Origin: an uncultured bacterium
GTDB taxonomy: Bacteria; Bacillota_A; Clostridia; Oscillospirales; Oscillospiraceae
Assembly (NCBI GenBank): GCA_905214605.1
Contig: CAJMMY010000018.1
Span: forward strand, 1 to 11,181
Direction: 5' to 3'
Length of the DNA: 11,181 bases
Position 1 is the stretch's first letter; the number at the start of each line of letters is the position of its first letter. Made by a program: the position numbers and the translations under genes. The notes beneath the pieces are model-generated. The model was given only the letters and a program-made list of their open reading frames with translations, was not told the origin of the DNA and searched no databases. Positions 1 through 6,848 of this stretch are shown here, one piece after another.

Positions 1-124
1 GTCCATTTTGGCCGCTGTTCTGGTGTACGGTGTTCTGATCATCAAGACCCGTTCCGTGACGGCAGAGGATATGAAGTTGATTCCCAAGGGAGAAAAAATC
101 GCGAAATTGCTGAGAATGCAGTGA
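1..124 (+). CDS. C-terminal end of a SpoVB/MurJ-type polysaccharide (lipid II) flippase, partial
   Basis: Only the last 40 codons are present, in the frame that starts at base 2 and ends with TGA at 122-124. The peptide is a hydrophobic membrane segment (SILAAVLVYGVLIIKTRSV) followed by a short cytoplasmic tail with TAEDMKLIPKGEKIAKLLRMQ at its end. A tail of the form 'ED..L.PKG.KIAKLL' after a last helix is, from memory, typical of the SpoVB/YtgP branch of the MOP flippases, which move lipid-linked peptidoglycan precursors across the membrane; SpoVB acts in spore cortex synthesis. The neighbour supports this, because spoVB sits just upstream of mazG in Bacillus and many Clostridia. The start and most of the protein lie outside the window, so whether it is SpoVB itself or a paralogue cannot be decided. 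Confidence 0.72.
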   Translation, partial: SILAAVLVYGVLIIKTRSVTAEDMKLIPKGEKIAKLLRMQ

Positions 125-151
125 TTCAAGCGGAAATTTTCCGGGATTTTA

Positions 152-180
152 TTGACTTTTCCGGGGAAAAATGTTATAAA
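152..180 (+). promoter_or_regulatory. Sigma-A promoter of mazG
   Basis: The -35 element TTGACT (152-157) and the -10 element TATAAA (175-180) are separated by 17 bases. A TG pair at 172-173 gives an extended -10. Transcription should start near 187, about 26 bases before the mazG start codon. The site lies in the 88-base gap after the flippase gene, so mazG need not depend on read-through from upstream. Confidence 0.75.
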
Positions 181-212
181 AGTACCCGTCTTTTCTTACG
201 GTTGAGGACTTT

Positions 213-1049
213 ATGATGAAAGATTTTGTTTGCAAAGAACAATATGACCTCAGCGATTTTATTGCGCTGATTGCACGCCTGCGGTCGGAAAACGGTTGCC
301 CTTGGGACCGGGTGCAGACCCATGAAAGCATTCGCCGGAATTTGATGGAGGAGTGCTATGAGCTGTGCGAAACACTGGATCTGAACGACACGGAACACAT
401 GAAGGAAGAATTGGGCGACGTGCTGATGCAGGTGCTGTTTCACACCAGTATCGAGCAGGATGCGGGACACTTCGACATTGACGATGTGGCCGACCGTGCC
501 TGCAAAAAGCTGGTCAGCCGGCACCCCAATCTGTTCGGCGGCGAGACCGGAATGGACTGGGACCAGCTGAAACGCGCGGAGCGGGGCGAAGAGACGGTTT
601 CCGATTCCATGCGCTCGGTTTCTGCGTATCTGCCGGCACTGTGGCGGGCGGAGAAAATCCAGAAGAAAATGGCGAAAACCGGATTCGACTGGCCGGACGT
701 GGAGTCCGCCTTGCGGAAAGTGGAGGAAGAGACGCAGGAACTGCGGGAAGGCATTGCCAACAATGACCGGGAAAACATGATTGAGGAAGTGGGCGACCTG
801 CTGCTGACGGTGGTGGACGTGGCTCGCATCTGCGGCGTCGACCCGGAAATGGCTCTGCACCGCACCTGCGAAAAGGGCATCCGGCGCTTTAGCTTTATGG
901 AAGAGGCTGCGGCAAAACAGGGCAAGCAGTTAGAGGAACTTCCGCTGAGCGAGATGGAGGAGCTGCTGCAGCAAGCCCGGCAAACACTGGAGGGAAAGGA
1001 ACCTGACCGAACCATGCAGGCGTACTTTCGTTCCTTGGAACAGCAATAA
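213..1049 (+). CDS. mazG: MazG, nucleoside triphosphate pyrophosphohydrolase
   Basis: The protein has 278 residues and two MazG domains, close to the E. coli MazG length (263). It hydrolyses (d)NTPs to NMP and pyrophosphate in the cytoplasm, which is proposed to clear aberrant nucleotides. Domain 1 has the CPWD motif (29-32), the helix with E46, E47 and E50, then E66xxD69, the Mg-binding ExxE...ExxD pattern, and the HPNLFGG signature (104-110). Domain 2 begins around KTGFDW (155-160) and repeats the pattern with E172/E173, E176 and E192xxD195. The N-terminal tetrapyrrole methylase domain found in Bacillus YabN is missing. Two start codons are adjacent (213 and 216); the GAGGA at 204-208 lies 4 and 7 bases before them, so 216 may be the real start. 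It lies between a SpoVB-like gene and hup, a conserved arrangement in spore formers. Confidence 0.96.
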   Translation: MMKDFVCKEQYDLSDFIALIARLRSENGCPWDRVQTHESIRRNLMEECYELCETLDLNDTEHMKEELGDVLMQVLFHTSIEQDAGHFDIDDVADRACKKLVSRHPNLFGGETGMDWDQLKRAERGEETVSDSMRSVSAYLPALWRAEKIQKKMAKTGFDWPDVESALRKVEEETQELREGIANNDRENMIEEVGDLLLTVVDVARICGVDPEMALHRTCEKGIRRFSFMEEAAAKQGKQLEELPLSEMEELLQQARQTLEGKEPDRTMQAYFRSLEQQ

Positions 1050-1105
1050 ACCGACTTTGCGTGGTTTATGATAGAAAGATTTCGATTTAGGAGGATGTTT
1101 AGACA

Positions 1106-1381
1106 ATGAATAAAACCGAACTCATTGCAACTGTTGCTGAGAAGGCTGAACTGTCTAAGAAAGACGCTGAGAAGGCAGTCAACGCTGTTTTCGAAGGCAT
1201 TACCGAGAGCCTGAAGGCCGGCGATAAAGTCGCTCTGGTTGGTTTCGGTACTTTTGATGTGAAGGACCGCGCAGAGCGCATGGCCAAAAACCCCAGAACC
1301 GGCGATGTGGTTGTGGTTCCCGCAACTCGCGTGCCCGGTTTCAAGGCAGGCAAGGGTCTGAAGGACGCTGTGGCAGAGTAA
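1106..1381 (+). CDS. hup: HU family DNA-binding protein
   Basis: The 91-residue protein matches bacterial HU in length and layout. It has an N-terminal helical dimerisation region (MNKTELIATVAEKAELSKKD), the GFGTF turn near residues 47-51, the beta-arm with KNPRTGD (about 61-67) and the VPGFKAGKGLKDAV tail. HU dimers bend and compact DNA in the nucleoid. The arm tip reads KNP where most HU proteins have RNP, a conservative change. A strong AGGAGG at 1089-1094 precedes the ATG by 11 bases. The gene starts 56 bases after mazG, with no terminator between them, so it may share the mazG promoter. A TATGAT at 1067-1072 could be a separate -10, but I see no good -35. A strong terminator follows. Hup downstream of mazG is a common order in Firmicutes. 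Confidence 0.97.
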   Translation: MNKTELIATVAEKAELSKKDAEKAVNAVFEGITESLKAGDKVALVGFGTFDVKDRAERMAKNPRTGDVVVVPATRVPGFKAGKGLKDAVAE

Positions 1382-1403
1382 TTCTGTAACAACTGAATGT
1401 ATT

Positions 1404-1446
1404 ACAGCAGGGTTTGTCGGAACGGACAGACCCTGCTGTTCTTTTT
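1404..1446 (+). terminator. Rho-independent terminator after hup
   Basis: A 15-base-pair stem (1404-1418 with 1425-1439, one G-U wobble) encloses the six-base loop GGAACG and is followed by TCTTTTT. It lies 22 bases after the hup stop codon and separates mazG-hup from spoIIE. Confidence 0.93.
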
Positions 1447-1453
1447 CCAGAAA

Positions 1454-1483
1454 GTGCCAAGGCCCATGAGAAAGTCCTATAAT
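1454..1483 (+). promoter_or_regulatory. Candidate promoter of spoIIE
   Basis: A perfect TATAAT (1478-1483) lies 18 bases after GTGCCA (1454-1459), which matches four of six -35 bases. It sits just after the hup terminator and about 80 bases before the spoIIE start. In Bacillus, spoIIE is transcribed by sigma-A RNA polymerase with Spo0A~P. The weak -35 would suit an activated promoter, but no perfect Spo0A box (TGNCGAA) is present. A second possible pair is TTGTTT (1503-1508) with TATACT (1524-1529), spaced only 15 bases. Confidence 0.45.
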
Positions 1484-1547
1484 CGGCCCGCGTCATCCGA
1501 CGTTGTTTTTTGCCCGGCCTGCGTATACTTTAGGTTACCAAGTATGC

Positions 1548-1554
1548 GGAGGGG
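1548..1554 (+). promoter_or_regulatory. Ribosome binding site that fixes the spoIIE start
   Basis: GGAGGGG lies seven bases before the ATG at 1562. The frame stays open upstream to an ATG at 1397, but that start would make the protein read through the hup terminator hairpin. The in-frame ATG at 1544 has no good ribosome binding site. The ATG at 1562 is therefore preferred. Confidence 0.75.
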
Positions 1555-1561
1555 CAGGGAA

Positions 1562-3898
1562 ATGGCAGATCAAACAAGGCGGCGGGGGTTTCGGAATTCC
1601 GCTGTTGTGTCCGGGGCGGTTCAGACACAGCAGAACCGGGAAAAATGGCTGGGGGCGGCGCTGTACTGCGTGTTGGGATTTACCACCGCGGCGGCGCGCA
1701 TGACGGGGAATATGGCGCCCTTCGGCGCGGCAATGGTGGCGGCGGCCGGGCCGCATTTGGGCGGCGCGGCGGCCTTGATTGGGGCTTGCGTGGGGTATCT
1801 GGTGACCGGCGGACTCAATTGGGGGATTCGGTATGTGGCCAGCTGTGTGCTGATGTACACGGCCTCGTTTGTATTCCAGAATCTGAACATATACCGGCGG
1901 CAGAGCTTTATGCCCATTGTGGCGGCCTGCATTGCCACAGTGACCACGGCTCTGAGCACCATTGCGGTGACCCGGCAGGATGTTCCGGTGGCAGTTCGGC
2001 TGTTTCTGGAAGTCGTTCTCACCGGCTGCTGTGTGTATTTCTTCTCCGACGCCTTGTCCGGTCGCGAGGGAACCACGGAGCTGGAAGAGCTGCAGCGGAA
2101 TATGTCGCTGACAGTTTTGGCGGCCTGCGTATTGATGTCCGGAGCCCGGGTGCAGATGTTCGGGTTTATTTCTCTGGGCCGGATTTGCTGCGTTCTTCTG
2201 ACTATGGCGGTGGCATTCGGCGGGGGAATGTTCCCCGGCTGCGCGGTGGGAACTGTATTGGGTCTGGCGATGGATACGGCCATCAGCATGGCACCCTTTT
2301 TTACCATGGCCTATGCATTGAGCGGAATGATTTCCGGATTGTTCCGGCGCATGGGGCGGTTGGTGTTTCTGCTGTGCTTTGTCCTTGCAGACGGTTTGGC
2401 GGTGGTGTGTGCATGGAGCGCCGGCAGCCGCATCGAATCGCTGTATGAGGTGTTTATTGCCTCGGTGATTTTTCTGCTGATTCCCAAAGGCGCGCTGAAC
2501 CGATTTCAGCTGCTGCTCCGACAGGCGTCTATGGGATACGGAGAAACGGGGCTGCGGCGGTATATGGCCGGTCGGGTCTACGGCATGAGCACCGCATTTT
2601 CCGCGCTGTGTGAAACTGTGCGGGACGTGACAGAGGACGAAAGCAATGACAACGATATTTCCAAGGTGTTTGACCGTGCGGCGAATACGGTTTGCACCCA
2701 ATGCAAGCGGAAAAACGTGTGCTGGAATCAGAAGTATCAGGACACGCTGAATGTGTTGAATGACGCCACGGCGAAAATGCTGGCCCGGGGCAAAATGGAA
2801 AGCGAGGACCTGCCGGACTATTTTCGGGAATCCTGCAAGCGGAATGTGGCCTTTGTGGCGGCGGTAAACGATGAGCTGCGACGGAACGCGTATCGGAAAA
2901 TGATGAAACTGAAGTTGGACGAGAACACGAAAGCGGCATTGGAGCAGTACGCGGATTTCTCCAACATTCTCTGCGAGGTTTCTCAGGAAATCGGGAGCGT
3001 TCACGGCTCTGACCCTTTAGCGGAGCGGCGGTTGATTCGCTACCTCCACAGCATTGACGTGGAGGCGGACACGGCGGTGTTTCGAGATGCCGGCGGTCGA
3101 ATGCGCATCACCGTGGAAAGCGGACAGATGGAAAAACTGACGGCGGTTCCCAACTATCTGGATCGGTTGTCGGAGGTGTTGGGGGTGCGGCTGTGCCGGC
3201 CCCATACGGAGGAGGACCGACCGGGGCGGCTGATTCTGTTGGAGGCAGAGCCCCTGGCTGTGACGGTGGGAATTGCCTCCATGAAGAAAAAAGGGGAGCC
3301 GGTGAACGGAGACAAGGGTCGGTATTTCAAAACCGACGGCGGGCAGCTGTGCGTGATTTTATCCGATGGTCTGGGCACCGGTACCGATGCGGCGCGGGAA
3401 AGCACTGCTGTGGTGGAATTGTTGGAAAAATTCCTGCGGAGCGGGGTACCGCCCGCGGTTTCCATGAAGATTCTGAACTCCGTGATGCTGCTGAAAAATC
3501 GGGACCGTTGGGGATATGCCACCGTGGACCTGATGTGCGTGGATTTGTTTTCCGGGGAAAGCTGCTTTTACAAATACGGCGCGGCGCCGTCCTATGTGAA
3601 AACGGCAGGGGGAATCCGGAAAATTCAGGGAACGAGCCTATCCGCGGGCATGGGAACCGGGGAGCAGAATGTGCCGGATGCGGTGCAGATGGTGCTGCGG
3701 CCGGGAAATGTTGCAGTGATTGCCAGCGATGGGGTTGTGTCCGGAAAGACCGATGAGGAAATCCGGAGAATTCTCCGGGAATGTAAGGACGGCGATATGA
3801 AGTCGCTGGCGAAAGCGGTGCTGATGGCAGGCTGCGACGGGGAAGAGGCAAATGATGACCGAACCGTATTGACGGTGCGTTTGGAGCAGCGGACATGA
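1562..3898 (+). CDS. spoIIE: SpoIIE, stage II sporulation protein E (PP2C phosphatase)
   Basis: The 778-residue protein (Bacillus SpoIIE has 827) dephosphorylates the anti-anti-sigma factor SpoIIAA, which releases sigma-F in the forespore; it also sits at the polar septum with FtsZ. Residues about 28-310 are a run of hydrophobic segments, as in the ten-helix SpoIIE membrane domain. Residues about 311-575 are the central region, with a C378-x2-C381-x5-C387-W388 cluster. From about 576 comes a PP2C domain: LSDGLGTG with D602, YATVDLMCVDLFSG, ASDGVVSG with D723, and NDDRT (764-768). These fit the metal-binding aspartates D610, D746 and D795 of Bacillus SpoIIE, so it should be active. The TGA overlaps the next gene's ATG (ATGA, 3895-3898), so the two are probably translated together. 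The neighbouring mazG-hup matches the usual chromosomal location. Confidence 0.96.
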   Translation: MADQTRRRGFRNSAVVSGAVQTQQNREKWLGAALYCVLGFTTAAARMTGNMAPFGAAMVAAAGPHLGGAAALIGACVGYLVTGGLNWGIRYVASCVLMYTASFVFQNLNIYRRQSFMPIVAACIATVTTALSTIAVTRQDVPVAVRLFLEVVLTGCCVYFFSDALSGREGTTELEELQRNMSLTVLAACVLMSGARVQMFGFISLGRICCVLLTMAVAFGGGMFPGCAVGTVLGLAMDTAISMAPFFTMAYALSGMISGLFRRMGRLVFLLCFVLADGLAVVCAWSAGSRIESLYEVFIASVIFLLIPKGALNRFQLLLRQASMGYGETGLRRYMAGRVYGMSTAFSALCETVRDVTEDESNDNDISKVFDRAANTVCTQCKRKNVCWNQKYQDTLNVLNDATAKMLARGKMESEDLPDYFRESCKRNVAFVAAVNDELRRNAYRKMMKLKLDENTKAALEQYADFSNILCEVSQEIGSVHGSDPLAERRLIRYLHSIDVEADTAVFRDAGGRMRITVESGQMEKLTAVPNYLDRLSEVLGVRLCRPHTEEDRPGRLILLEAEPLAVTVGIASMKKKGEPVNGDKGRYFKTDGGQLCVILSDGLGTGTDAARESTAVVELLEKFLRSGVPPAVSMKILNSVMLLKNRDRWGYATVDLMCVDLFSGESCFYKYGAAPSYVKTAGGIRKIQGTSLSAGMGTGEQNVPDAVQMVLRPGNVAVIASDGVVSGKTDEEIRRILRECKDGDMKSLAKAVLMAGCDGEEANDDRTVLTVRLEQRT

Positions 3899-4266
3899 GT
3901 CGGACGGTTTTTACGGAATCTTGGTATAAGCGTCTGGCGCAGCGGTTAAACTGGAATCAGTTCATCGCGGAAGAGGAGGCGGAGCACGTGGTGAAGGGAC
4001 TTTCCAGAAAGGTGATTATTGTCAAATCACCGGACCCGAAAATCTTTGAGCAGGCGATTTTTATTGTACGAGACGATTATTTGTCCAATCAGGGCATCGG
4101 ACAGAAGGAGCTGCTGCGGCAGGCCCGGGCGGCAGCCAACGGATATGTGGGTTCGGTCAGCGGTTGGCGGCACCGGCTGCGGCTGACGCCCTTGAAAATG
4201 GCACTGTTGGGTGCCGGCGGAGCCGGTGTGCTCTGGGGTGTGCTGCGGCTGTGCGGCGTATTTTGA
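3895..4266 (+). CDS. Conserved-looking small membrane-anchored protein of unknown function, coupled to spoIIE
   Basis: I do not recognise a characterised family. The 123-residue product has a soluble N-terminal part (about 1-90) of mixed charge. Its core VIIVKSPDPKIFEQAIFIVRDD looks like strand-helix-strand, and GIGQKELLRQARAAANGYV looks helical. A basic stretch (WRHRLRLTPLK) leads into a single glycine-rich hydrophobic segment (about 103-121) that ends the protein. This suggests a C-terminal membrane anchor with the N-terminal part in the cytoplasm. I recall similar unnamed proteins in other Clostridia, but have no function for them. Its ATG overlaps the spoIIE stop by four bases and it has no separate promoter, so it should be made with SpoIIE, and a terminator follows. 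A sporulation or septum role is inference from position only. Confidence 0.82.
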   Translation: MSRTVFTESWYKRLAQRLNWNQFIAEEEAEHVVKGLSRKVIIVKSPDPKIFEQAIFIVRDDYLSNQGIGQKELLRQARAAANGYVGSVSGWRHRLRLTPLKMALLGAGGAGVLWGVLRLCGVF

Positions 4267-4278
4267 ATGAATGTGTGG

Positions 4279-4312
4279 AAATCCTCCGCGGAATGATTCT
4301 GCGGGGGATTTT
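4279..4312 (+). terminator. Terminator after the spoIIE unit
   Basis: A 15-base-pair stem (4279-4293 with 4297-4311, two G-U wobbles) with a three-base loop starts 13 bases after the stop of the small gene. The T-tract is short (ATTTTCCT), so termination may be incomplete. Confidence 0.75.
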
Positions 4313-4337
4313 CCTATTCGGGTTTGGAAGATTCTTG

Positions 4338-4365
4338 TTGTACCAACTGACGAAAGGTGGTACAA
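4338..4365. repeat. Inverted repeat covering the mgtE promoter, possible operator
   Basis: TTGTACCA (4338-4345) and its perfect reverse complement TGGTACAA (4358-4365) are separated by 12 bases. The left arm covers the -35 element and the right arm covers the -10. The two arm starts are 20 bases apart, about two helical turns. A dimeric repressor bound here would block RNA polymerase. Part of the match is forced by promoter consensus bases, so chance is possible. Confidence 0.45.
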
Positions 4366-4366
4366 T
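4338..4366 (+). promoter_or_regulatory. Promoter of the mgtE-AEC-trkAH unit
   Basis: TTGTAC (4338-4343) and TACAAT (4361-4366) are spaced 17 bases apart. The -10 matches five of six consensus bases and the -35 three of six. Transcription would start near 4373, leaving a leader of about 50 bases, too short for an M-box magnesium riboswitch. Confidence 0.6.
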
Positions 4367-4424
4367 ATGCACGTATGTGTTGTTTTTTCCCAATGGGGAG
4401 AAATAAGAGTGAGGCGGGGATTGC

Positions 4425-5819
4425 ATGACGAATCAGAATTATGATTTTGATGCACTGTGCGAGCAGATGCATCAATGGCTGGTGGAACGGAATACACCGG
4501 AGGTGCGAAAGCAGCTTGCGGAAATGAACAGCTTTGATATTGCAACTTTCCTGACCGACTTGCGGGAAGAAAGCGAGGCACTGATGGTGCTGGCTTTCCT
4601 GATGCTGTCCAAAGAGCAGGGCGCGGAAGTGTTTGCGGAGCTGGAGACACCGGAGCAGGAGCTGATTATCAACTCCGTTTCCGATAAACAGCTGAGCAAC
4701 ATCATTGAAGAAATGTACGTGGATGACGCGGTGGACCTGATGGAGGAGCTGCCGGCGAACGTGGTCAAGCGCGTGATGCGTACGGCAACGCCGGAAACCA
4801 GAAAGCTGATTAACCAGTACTTGAAATACCCGGACAATTCCGCCGGCAGCATTATGACGGCAGAGTTTGTGGACTTGAAGAAATATATGAGCGTCCGGGA
4901 GTCCATTGCCCGTATTCGCCGCATCGGCGAGGACAAGGAAACCATCTATGTCTGCTATGTGACCAGCGCGGACCGAAAGCTGGAGGGCGTGGTCACAGTC
5001 AAGGACCTGCTGCTCCATGATGACGATGATGAAATTTCCGGCATCATGGACACCAATGTGATTTTCACCCATACCACCGATGACCAGGAAGACGTAGCCA
5101 GTCTGATTTCCGACTATGACTTGCTGGCTGTACCCGTGGTGGATAAGGAAGACCGTCTGGTAGGCATTATCACCGTTGACGATGTCATCGACGTTATTAA
5201 CGAAGAAAATACGGAAGATATGGAACGAATGGCCGGTATTTTGCCCAGCGATACCCCTTACGCAAGAGCGCCGGTGCACAGTATCTGGAAGAACCGTATG
5301 CCGTGGCTGCTGTTTTTAATGCTGTCGGCCACGATGACCCAGATGGTAATGAGCCATTATGAGGCGGCGCTTGCGGTGCAGGCAGTGCTGACGGCGTATA
5401 TTCCCATGCTGATGGGTACCGGCGGCAACTCGGGCAGTCAGGCGTCTACCGCTGTTATCCGCAGCTTGTCGCTGGGCGAAACAAAGCCGGGCGATGTGAT
5501 GCGGGTTATCTGGAAAGAAGTCCGGGTGGCATTGCTGTGCGGCGTTACATTGGCGGTTGTCAATTTCGCAAAGCTTTTGGTGGTGGACCATCTGATGCTG
5601 CACAATGCGGCGGTGAGCATTCCGGTGGCATTGACGATTTGCTGTACGTTGGTGTTTGTGGTGCTGTTTGCAAAGGTTGTGGGTTGTACGCTGCCGTTGG
5701 CTGCTGAGAAAATCGGTCTGGACCCGGCGGTTATGGCGGCGCCGCTGATCAGTACACTGACGGATACGGTTTCGCTTTTGATTTATTTCCAATTTGCCAG
5801 AGCGATTCTGCAGCTTTGA
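4425..5819 (+). CDS. mgtE: MgtE magnesium channel/transporter
   Basis: The 464-residue protein is close to Thermus MgtE (450) and forms a dimeric Mg2+ channel in the membrane. Domains in order are an N-terminal helical MgtE_N domain (about 15-135), a pair of CBS domains (about 140-265) that sense cytosolic Mg2+, a linking helix, and a five-helix membrane domain (about 285-464). Family signatures are visible: GTGGNSGSQ (331-339), DPAVMAAPL (433-441) and D447 in the last helix, the position of the ion-selecting aspartate (D432 in Thermus). The CBS part holds the usual acidic stretches (DDDDE, NEENTEDMERM). The ATG at 4425 follows a weak GAGGCGGGG site. Its promoter carries a dyad, and no terminator is visible before the next gene 82 bases on. 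Confidence 0.95.
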   Translation: MTNQNYDFDALCEQMHQWLVERNTPEVRKQLAEMNSFDIATFLTDLREESEALMVLAFLMLSKEQGAEVFAELETPEQELIINSVSDKQLSNIIEEMYVDDAVDLMEELPANVVKRVMRTATPETRKLINQYLKYPDNSAGSIMTAEFVDLKKYMSVRESIARIRRIGEDKETIYVCYVTSADRKLEGVVTVKDLLLHDDDDEISGIMDTNVIFTHTTDDQEDVASLISDYDLLAVPVVDKEDRLVGIITVDDVIDVINEENTEDMERMAGILPSDTPYARAPVHSIWKNRMPWLLFLMLSATMTQMVMSHYEAALAVQAVLTAYIPMLMGTGGNSGSQASTAVIRSLSLGETKPGDVMRVIWKEVRVALLCGVTLAVVNFAKLLVVDHLMLHNAAVSIPVALTICCTLVFVVLFAKVVGCTLPLAAEKIGLDPAVMAAPLISTLTDTVSLLIYFQFARAILQL

Positions 5820-5901
5820 ACCGGCTGTTCGGGAAAGCAGCGGGGAACAAGCGGGAATCCTTTGAAAACAAAAGAAAATAGGAATAAGGGGAATTTTCAA
5901 T

Positions 5902-6825
5902 ATGGATATGATGCAAGTCATTGCAACCATGGTTATGCTTGTGGCGGTGATGTTTGTGGGCTATTTCTGCGCCAAGCTGAACATCACCGGTCCGGTATTC
6001 AACAAGCAGGTCAGCCCGGTTATGATGAACATTTTTCTGTCGGCAACGGTTCTGCACTCCGTCATCAATGTGGTGCCCAGTTTGTCCGGCCGGGAAATTT
6101 GTCAGTTTATTGCCCTGTTCTTTCTGATGATGGTGGTTTCCGGCTTGCTGGGCTACATAGCGACTAAAATCATTCGCGTACCGAAGGCAGAGGAAGGCAT
6201 TGCCATTTGTCTGATTACATATATGAACACCGCTTTTGTGGGATATCCTATTGTGGAGGCACTGTACGGCACGGAGGCGATTTTCTATGCGTCCTTGTCC
6301 GGAATTCCCTTTAACCTGATGATTTATTCCGTGGGCACGATGACCTTGTGCGGCAGCACAACGGGTCAGAAAATTTCTCTGAAGAAGATGCTCACGGTTC
6401 CCTTGATTGTCACCATGGTGGCAACGGCGATTTTTGCGTTCCGGATTCCGTTCCCCGCCATTGTGGAGGATACGATTACCACGCTCTCCGGCGCAACAAC
6501 CCCCATGTCTATGATTATTATCGGCACATCTTTGGGCGCAATTCCCTTGAAAAAAGCCCTGACCAATTGGCGGGTGTATGTGCTGAGCCTGGTGCGTCTG
6601 GTACTCTGCCCGGTGGCGGTGTATTTTCTGATGGCGCCCTTTGTGACGAATGAAATGATTCTGGGCATTGTAACCGTGCTGACCGCAACGCCGACGGCGA
6701 TGGTTCTGACGATTCTTTGCATTCAGTATGACCGGGACGACAGCTTTGCGTCCAGCGGTATTTTTGTCAGCACGATTCTTTCCGCGCTGACCATTCCCTT
6801 TATAATTTGGTTATTGCTGTTGTGA
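5902..6825 (+). CDS. AEC family permease (auxin efflux carrier-like)
   Basis: The 307-residue protein is almost wholly hydrophobic, with about ten membrane segments in two halves. It has the AEC (Mem_trans, PIN-like) hallmarks: NTAFVGYP (109-116) at the discontinuous helix of the first half and TPMSMIIIGTSLG (200-212) in the second. Bacterial members carry small organic anions such as malate, malonate or 2-oxoglutarate, but the substrate cannot be read from the sequence. The start at 5902 is preceded by AAGGGG (5886-5891). The 82-base gap after mgtE has no convincing promoter or terminator, and trkA begins 23 bases after its stop, so it probably belongs to the cation-transport operon. A possible role is counter-ion or acid export balancing K+ or Mg2+, which is inference. 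Confidence 0.9.
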   Translation: MDMMQVIATMVMLVAVMFVGYFCAKLNITGPVFNKQVSPVMMNIFLSATVLHSVINVVPSLSGREICQFIALFFLMMVVSGLLGYIATKIIRVPKAEEGIAICLITYMNTAFVGYPIVEALYGTEAIFYASLSGIPFNLMIYSVGTMTLCGSTTGQKISLKKMLTVPLIVTMVATAIFAFRIPFPAIVEDTITTLSGATTPMSMIIIGTSLGAIPLKKALTNWRVYVLSLVRLVLCPVAVYFLMAPFVTNEMILGIVTVLTATPTAMVLTILCIQYDRDDSFASSGIFVSTILSALTIPFIIWLLLL

Positions 6826-6848
6826 TTGCAGCAGGAGGAAGTTAAACG

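Noticed and set aside
1397..1561. Longer N-terminus for SpoIIE from the ATG at 1397
   Set aside because: It would translate the hup terminator hairpin and lacks a ribosome binding site; GGAGGGG before 1562 gives a better start.
1535..3004. Long open frame of 489 codons on the minus strand inside spoIIE
   Set aside because: It is antisense to a certain gene, rich in His, Gln, Asn and Pro as antisense shadows are, and shows no recognisable domain.
4371..4390. T6 run after a weak stem in the mgtE leader, as an attenuator
   Set aside because: The stem is only three or four base pairs, and no alternative fold or magnesium riboswitch core is visible.
5820..5850. Hairpin after mgtE as a terminator
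   Set aside because: The stem is about six pairs with a bulge and no T-tract follows.
6801..6806. TATAAT at the end of the AEC gene as a trkA promoter
   Set aside because: No acceptable -35 lies 16-19 bases upstream and the site is inside coding sequence.
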